10,520 bases of DNA, from NCBI GenBank assembly GCA_032353305.1, contig JAUCNG010401807.1:1-10520 (forward strand). The letters are read 5' to 3'. Below the pieces are notes generated by a model, which saw nothing but the letters and a program-made list of their open reading frames with translations, searched no databases and was not told where the DNA came from. Positions 8,501 to 10,520 of the stretch are shown here, piece by piece. The stretch is from Cephalothrix spiralis. Taxonomy: Eukaryota; Nemertea; Palaeonemertea; Archinemertea; Cephalotrichidae. Each line of letters starts with the position of its first letter. Within the stretch, counting starts at the first letter, position 1. The position numbers and the translations under genes were made by a program.

Positions 8501-9009
8501 GTTAATAGCCGTGACAATGATCAAGTGATGAAATTAATGATCCAGTTAGCGTTTATTATGAAACATCGGTTGAATTCAGTGATCCGTTTGAATGGAATTA
8601 AAAAATTTATGGGATATGATTTTTTCAAAGTTAGGGGTGCGTAATATACGTAAGTACATCGATTTTTTTTTTAACCTAAATTTTCGCCAAAAGTTGGGGT
8701 GCGTACTATACGTAGGGGCGTGAGGTTTTACGGTTATCTATTTCTTTACTGTTACATTGCTGTGGATTGCTTTTGAATTTATAGTTTTAATTTTATGTTG
8801 CAGCTTAATATATGTGCTGGACTGGATGCCTCGATTTGTCCATCGGGTATTGCTAGTAAAAAAGCTACAGCCTGTTCTTTTGCGCAAGATAACACAGGAA
8901 AAATGATTGGACTACTTGAAGGTAGCACTTTGGATTTCTCCGATACTGGTCAATTGCGGCTCACATACCTCGGTGGAATGAATGCCGATAATGGTAACTA
9001 TAGAATATT
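2132..9009 (+). CDS. IGF2R: Partial CI-MPR (IGF2R-like) gene, seven internal exons
   Basis: Exons at 2132-2594, 3519-3800, 4325-4487, 5929-6096, 6756-6846, 7709-7836 and 8804-9009 join without a stop into about 500 residues. Intron phases in order are 1, 2, 2, 0, 0, 1, 0 and then 2 if the last exon ends at 9009. The product is a run of MRH domains of about 145 residues, each built as C..., yDLs-L, y-iNvC, C, aC, lG, l-l-Y-GG, I-F-C, Y-F-W-T-AC. In the family these are luminal repeats that bind phosphorylated high-mannose glycans of lysosomal enzymes and carry them from Golgi to endosome. Seen here: end of repeat n (residues 1-75), repeat n+1 (about 76-235), n+2 (about 236-390), start of n+3 (391-500). 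The ends of the gene are outside the window. The domain family is near certain. The exact orthology (CI-MPR versus a lineage-specific LERP-like receptor) is inferred from the tandem repeats. Confidence 0.88.
2599..2635. repeat. 23-bp palindrome between 7-bp direct repeats
   Basis: Arms caaaagctaat (2606-2616) and attagcttttg (2618-2628) are perfect reverse complements around one base. The whole is flanked on both sides by the direct repeat gttatcg (2599-2605 and 2629-2635). It starts four bases after the exon A donor GT. It could be a transposon footprint or a hairpin next to the 5' splice site. Confidence 0.8.
2636..2981. other. Intron between exon A and foldback copy 3
   Basis: AT-rich intron sequence. 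I see no coding segment, RNA gene or repeat in it apart from a run of alternating A and T near 2957-2980 next to the foldback element. Confidence 0.5.
2982..3454 (+). repeat. Foldback (MITE-like) repeat, copy 3, most complete
   Basis: The left end caggtttatggatcttttgg (2982-3001) is matched at the right end by the reverse complement, caaaagttccataaacctg, ending at 3452. The arms continue inward through cttcagaccccagtt / aactggggtctgaag and cgaaaatctcggaagt / acttccgagatttt to ccccatca / tgatgggg. Arms are about 150-170 bp with a loop around 3135-3275. It lies wholly within the intron before exon B. No transposase is encoded, and the minus-strand open frame at 3168-3473 is repeat sequence. I could not fix a target-site duplication. 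Confidence 0.8.
3519..3800 (+). CDS. IGF2R: Exon B: ligand-binding half of MRH repeat n+1
   Basis: The acceptor is ttacag ending at 3518 and the donor is gtatgt at 3801. It enters in phase 2 (AA+C gives Asn) and leaves in phase 2. It continues repeat n+1 with FNIGQPNQT, FIKLTYTHGD, VLRTSQIAFMC, EFVEEAQQTYSF, RWFTKYAC, and then opens repeat n+2 with IECSVVD and EYDLS. The arginine eight residues before C of AFMC (codon 3622-3624), a glutamate 22 residues later (3688-3690) and a tyrosine 5 beyond that (3703-3705) fit the phosphomannose-binding R, E and Y; exon A supplies Q. The two cysteines expected in the Y-GG-C strand and in C-Y-F-W are both absent (Q in the second place). NQT is a potential N-glycosylation site. 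Reading past the donor stays open only to a stop at 3892-3894, without MRH features. Confidence 0.92.
3801..4324. other. Intron between exons B and C
   Basis: It begins gtatgt and ends ttttcag. The sequence is AT-rich with a T-rich stretch near 4200-4240. No repeat shared with other parts of the window and no RNA gene was seen. Confidence 0.6.
4325..4487 (+). CDS. IGF2R: Exon C: N-terminal half of MRH repeat n+2
   Basis: The acceptor is ttttcag ending at 4324 and the donor is gtaagt at 4488. Phase 2 in (AG+T gives Ser), phase 0 out, 54 full codons. It continues the DLS motif of exon B with SLANNKGNW, then KFYINICRPV (the y-iNvC motif), GNGCDSF and GSCMTTFQGDG. The position after the fourth cysteine, usually glutamine in ligand-binding MRH domains, is methionine here (SCM). 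This is the first sign that repeat n+2 has lost sugar phosphate binding. All four N-terminal-half cysteines are present, counting the ECS of exon B, so the fold is probably intact. Confidence 0.9.
4520..4625. other. GC-rich island in the intron after exon C, unclassified
   Basis: A compact segment (ctctgctcgaaccttcggtg through gggccgcacgggctcttg) is much richer in G and C than the surrounding intron. It has a short self-complement, gggacctcgtccc. A weak pol III B-box-like string (GGTTCGAGC) is readable on the minus strand, but no convincing A box. It has no open frame. It may be a fragment of a SINE or another transposon. Confidence 0.35.
4626..5928. other. Long AT-rich intron between exons C and D
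   Basis: No exon or RNA gene was recognised. Small structures are a 16-bp palindrome atttgatatatcaaat (4869-4884), a doubled ttgtcttttaaat near 4976-5001, and the AT microsatellite at 5424-5441. The open frame 4989-5222 lacks splice-site support and similarity to MRH sequence. Confidence 0.55.
5424..5441. repeat. AT dinucleotide microsatellite
   Basis: Nine uninterrupted AT units in the intron between exons C and D. A short simple repeat, probably length-variable between individuals. Confidence 0.9.
5929..6096 (+). CDS. IGF2R: Exon D: central strands of MRH repeat n+2
   Basis: The acceptor is tttaatag ending at 5928 and the donor is gtaagt at 6097. It is in phase 0 on both sides, 56 codons. 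It reads EHISIGNLGVPSS, then DGTILIEYKNGSIC and TTKITLRCKKGAI. These match the lG, l-l-Y-GS-C and T-I-F-C strands of an MRH domain. The position of the binding arginine, eight residues before C of TLRC, is tyrosine. The Y-NGS-C cysteine is kept, so the disulfide lost in repeat n+1 is present here. NGS in YKNGSIC is a potential N-glycosylation site. Two open frames on the minus strand over this exon are shadows. Confidence 0.9.
6161..6306 (+). mobile_element. Decayed, internally deleted copy of the 9031-9998 MITE (right part)
   Basis: The segment gttcatttatattgggattt (6174-6193) matches gttcatttatagtgagattt at 9413-9432. Then, after about 20 bases instead of about 490, taattaagtcataatatgac (6238-6257) matches the start of the right terminal repeat at 9943. 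It ends with cactgta at 6306, equivalent to the caccctgta terminus of the complete element. It lies in the intron between exons D and E. The left terminus was not found. Confidence 0.6.
6307..6755. other. Rest of the intron between exons D and E
   Basis: Ends in tttttag before exon E. The stretch at about 6470-6535 (catggaaatgtcatggaatt, then gcggccaccctttt) looks like the edge of another repeat but has no second copy in the window. Nothing coding was seen. Confidence 0.45.
6756..6846 (+). CDS. IGF2R: Exon E: C-terminal strand of MRH repeat n+2
   Basis: The acceptor is ttttttag-like, ending at 6755, and the donor is gtaagt at 6847. It enters in phase 0 and leaves in phase 1, with 30 full codons, too short to stand out as an open frame. 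It contains GNCQFMFLWETEAACPI, a clear version of the MRH signature C-Y-F-W-T-AC. The binding tyrosine is phenylalanine (CQF), and no glutamate lies just before the cysteine. With Met for Gln and Tyr for Arg in exons C and D, repeat n+2 has lost all four quartet positions. It precedes exon F, and the split codon (A+AA) gives lysine. Confidence 0.87.
6847..7708. other. Intron between exons E and F
   Basis: AT-rich, bounded by gtaagt and tttttcag. Open frames at 7273-7461 (minus) and 7441-7689 (plus) have no recognisable domain and no supporting splice structure. No RNA gene or shared repeat was found. Confidence 0.55.
7709..7836 (+). CDS. IGF2R: Exon F: start of MRH repeat n+3
   Basis: The acceptor is tttttcag ending at 7708 and the donor is gtaagt at 7837. 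It enters in phase 1 and leaves in phase 0, with 42 full codons. It reads GGNCTIKDPNSDYVFSLLQL, a divergent version of the opening C...yDLs-L of an MRH repeat, then a lysine-rich turn (RKKKNK) and a T-TDGKTTF strand. NCT and NKT are potential N-glycosylation sites. The DLS motif is replaced by VFSLL, so the repeat is weaker by sequence than its neighbours. Its place is supported by exact phase agreement on both sides and by exon G continuing the repeat. Confidence 0.87.
7931..8006 (-). mobile_element. tRNA-like SINE head, second copy
   Basis: On the minus strand it has an A box TGGCAAAGTGGTAGAGG and a perfectly paired T arm CCGGG-TTCGAGA-CCCGG. The anticodon arm is mispaired and the acceptor stem does not form, so it is not a functional tRNA. 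It aligns along its length with the copy at 1-77, including gtgtc at the low-coordinate edge and gccaccg-gc-caca near the other. Two copies on the same strand indicate a dispersed tRNA-derived family. Confidence 0.65.
8165..8396 (-). mobile_element. Possible second SINE type with tRNA-like head
   Basis: The minus strand starts with GGCCCGGTTAGCTCAGTCGAC, a strong match to the 5' end and A box of a tRNA. A weak B-box-like GAGTTACAACCC follows closer than in a real tRNA. The sequence downstream on that strand, to about 8165, is less AT-rich than the intron around it and may be the body. The open frame 8166-8354 on the + strand over this region is not supported as a gene. The far boundary is a guess. 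Confidence 0.45.
8397..8803. other. Intron upstream of exon G, with a 24-bp direct repeat
   Basis: AT-rich and ending tgttgcag. It holds two near-identical copies of gttaggggtgcgtaatatac / gttggggtgcgtactatac (followed by gta) at about 8630-8652 and 8693-8714. Nothing else recognised. Confidence 0.55.
8804..9009 (+). CDS. IGF2R: Exon G: middle of MRH repeat n+3, 3' border uncertain
   Basis: The acceptor is tgttgcag ending at 8803. It enters in phase 0 with LNICAGL (y-iNvC motif), then SICPSG, TACSFAQDNTGK, IGLLEG, LDFSDTG and LRLTYLGG. The frame ends at a stop at 9011-9013, so a donor must lie before it. Two candidates exist: gtaatc at 9010 and gtaact at 8994. I prefer 9010, because the exon then includes GNYRI, and its G and R sit at the same distance from the Y of LTY as the G and R of repeat n+1. 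Serine replaces the binding glutamine (ACS). The Y-GG-C cysteine is missing, as in repeat n+1. No continuation of the repeat was recognised downstream; the next exon is probably outside the window. Confidence 0.85.
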
Positions 9010-9030
9010 GTAATCTAAATCGTGTTCATA

Positions 9031-9998
9031 CAGTGTGTCCCAATATTATTGAAAACAGCCAGATGACGTCATATAGTGACTTAATTATGAATATTTTAAT
9101 AATTGAAAAAATACGACTTTGAGAACATGGTTTATACTCCCGAATAAAACAAATTTGGTGCAGATCGGTTCAAAACTAATGGAGGAGCTAGGACAATTCT
9201 CCCGAAAAGAAACCTCTGGTCTCATTTCCCCACCCTAAATCCCATACTAAATCGAGAGAATGCTATTTTCAATCACTCTAAAATTAATCTGGAATATTTT
9301 CAGTGCATGTCAATATTTGTTAAACTTTTTTCTGAATAGTAAATTGAGTAAGAAATTTAGAAAAATTAAAAAGTCATAAAAAATTCACAAACATTTTTTT
9401 CTCTCCCGAGACGTTCATTTATAGTGAGATTTACCTCCTACTGGGAAAGTTGAACTTTTTGGTCCTTTATGGAAATTGATGTAGCTCAGTTGTTGTAAGA
9501 TAAAGACTTGCACCAAATTTATTTTATTTGAAAAGAAGATCATTTTTTATATATAATAATTTTTTAATTTAGGCTCTGGTGTTTTTAGTTCGCGAGACGT
9601 TTAAGAGGTTGTCGAGGATAAAATACTAATTCGTGTACTACTAAAGGTCTAGCCTGATCTTATTGCAGTTAATTCAAAAGTTCAGAGTGGGTTTTGCTAT
9701 TCAATAAAATAATAATTTTATGCAATTAATACATAATATTATAGTGAGATGGAATGAGATGAATATATAAGTGCGTCAGGTGAGAGATTGAAGTTTTAAT
9801 ATTGAAATAATCTAGAAAATTGATCTTATGTCCAAGTTTAGATTCTATCTGTAGTGCCCTGGTCATCTACGATGTCAGAAATTTTTCGCAGCCCACCCCT
9901 ATACCAAGTTATGACGAAAAGAGAAGAACAATGTCAATTCATAATTAAGTCACAATATGACGTCATCTGGCTGTTTTCCATAATATTGGGACACCCTG
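9031..9998. mobile_element. Complete Tc1/mariner-like MITE with TA target duplication
   Basis: The left end TA-cagtgtgtcccaatatt and the right end aatattgggacaccctg-TA are inverted repeats. Pairing continues inward about 65 bp through gaaaacagccagatgacgtc and gacttaattatgaat with few mismatches. The TA dinucleotides at 9029-9030 and 9999-10000 are the target duplication expected of the Tc1/mariner group. A second inner inverted pair, aaatttggtgca (about 9150-9161) and tgcaccaaattt (about 9510-9521), lies inside. At 968 bp, with no open frame resembling a transposase, it is non-autonomous. It starts about 20 bases after the preferred donor of exon G. Confidence 0.85.
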
Positions 9999-10000
9999 TA

Positions 10001-10359
10001 CATTTAAACGTATTTCATCAAAAGAACCGAAGTCTTCTGTTAAGCCTATGTACATAATATATTTTAGTTCACAATCATTAATCTAGTGCGCAGTTAAATG
10101 TATCTTTAGAACCTATATTTGTTCACTACTCAATATGTACTTTGACTGAAAAGGGCAAATACATGTACCCCGAAAGCTTTAAAAACTTTAAAAAATTGTG
10201 TCTTTAATATTCGTTTGTTTTTGTGTGCCACTGGCTATAAGAACATTTTCATGCACATTAAAGAACCCTGGGTGCAAGAAACTTCATGTAGGGCGGTAAT
10301 TGTATATTTTATATTAAAATGTCGTGAAATAATAAAAAGATCTAATAGGTACCAGTTAT
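10001..10359. other. AT-rich sequence after the MITE
   Basis: Intron or intergenic sequence; no MRH exon was recognised. The segment around 10225-10290 (gccactggctataagaacat, catgcacattaaagaaccct) has the look of the tail of a dispersed retroelement, a weak impression without a second copy here. Confidence 0.4.
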
Positions 10360-10500
10360 AGTCATTGGGCTACTTAGTAAGATGTTGCTCTGTCTGTTTG
10401 ATATATTGTGATCACATCTCGCTCTACCTAGCGAATCGATCACATTATTACAAAGAGACGGAGCGTCATCTAACCCTAGGTTTACTAAAGCCTACCGCAC
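10360..10500. repeat. Imperfect foldback repeat near the window end
   Basis: The arm 10381-10413 and the reverse complement of 10438-10470 agree at 26 of 33 positions, with a 24-base loop. Outside this, gggctacttagtaa (about 10366-10379) is matched by ttactaaagcctac (about 10482-10495), with some extra bases on the right. This is the shape of a small MITE. Its ends may lie beyond the window. Confidence 0.6.
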
Positions 10501-10520
10501 ACTAGTCCGCAGAATCGCAA

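Noticed and set aside
9570-9630. Possible next exon after the acceptor-like tttag at about 9570
   Set aside because: Its translation does not continue the MRH repeat and it lies within the MITE.
9854-10057. 67-codon open frame on the + strand as the next exon or a transposase remnant
   Set aside because: It spans the MITE right end and resembles neither an MRH repeat nor a transposase.

Overview
This is an AT-rich stretch of an animal (metazoan) nuclear genome. It holds the middle of one intron-rich gene on the + strand and many non-coding mobile-element relics in the introns. Seven exons with canonical GT-AG borders and mutually compatible phases join into about 500 in-frame residues. The product is a tandem array of MRH (mannose-6-phosphate receptor homology) domains, the extracytoplasmic repeats of a cation-independent mannose-6-phosphate receptor (CI-MPR/IGF2R) type protein. 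Neither end of the gene is in the window: there is no signal peptide, transmembrane segment or cytoplasmic tail. No bacterial, viral or toxin gene is visible.

Layout. 1-1154 is upstream intron, with a tRNA-like SINE head (minus strand) abutting a foldback repeat, then a second foldback copy. 1155-2131 is AT-rich intron. Exon A is 2132-2594. Its downstream intron carries a 23-bp palindrome between 7-bp direct repeats, and a third foldback copy (2982-3454). Exons B (3519-3800) and C (4325-4487) follow. A long AT-rich intron (4488-5928) has a GC-rich island near its start and an AT microsatellite. Exon D is 5929-6096; the next intron holds a decayed MITE fragment. Exons E (6756-6846) and F (7709-7836) follow. 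Intron 7837-8803 holds two tRNA-derived SINE-like insertions. Exon G starts at 8804 and ends at 9009 or 8993. A complete 968-bp MITE with TA target duplication (9031-9998) starts just downstream. The window ends in AT-rich sequence and another foldback structure.

The exons encode the end of one MRH repeat (n), two complete repeats (n+1, n+2) and the first part of a fourth (n+3). Repeat n+1 keeps all four residues that contact mannose-6-phosphate in vertebrate receptors (Q, R, E, Y), but lacks both cysteines of one otherwise conserved disulfide. As I recall, that is the arrangement of IGF2R domain 5, which suggests the window covers the equivalent of domains 4 to 7. Repeats n and n+2 lack the binding quartet and are probably structural. 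The protein would act in the Golgi and endosomal system, sorting lysosomal enzymes. The species cannot be fixed from this sequence; an invertebrate is most likely. I found no previously undescribed system. The most useful observations are the binding-site pattern and the three repeat families.
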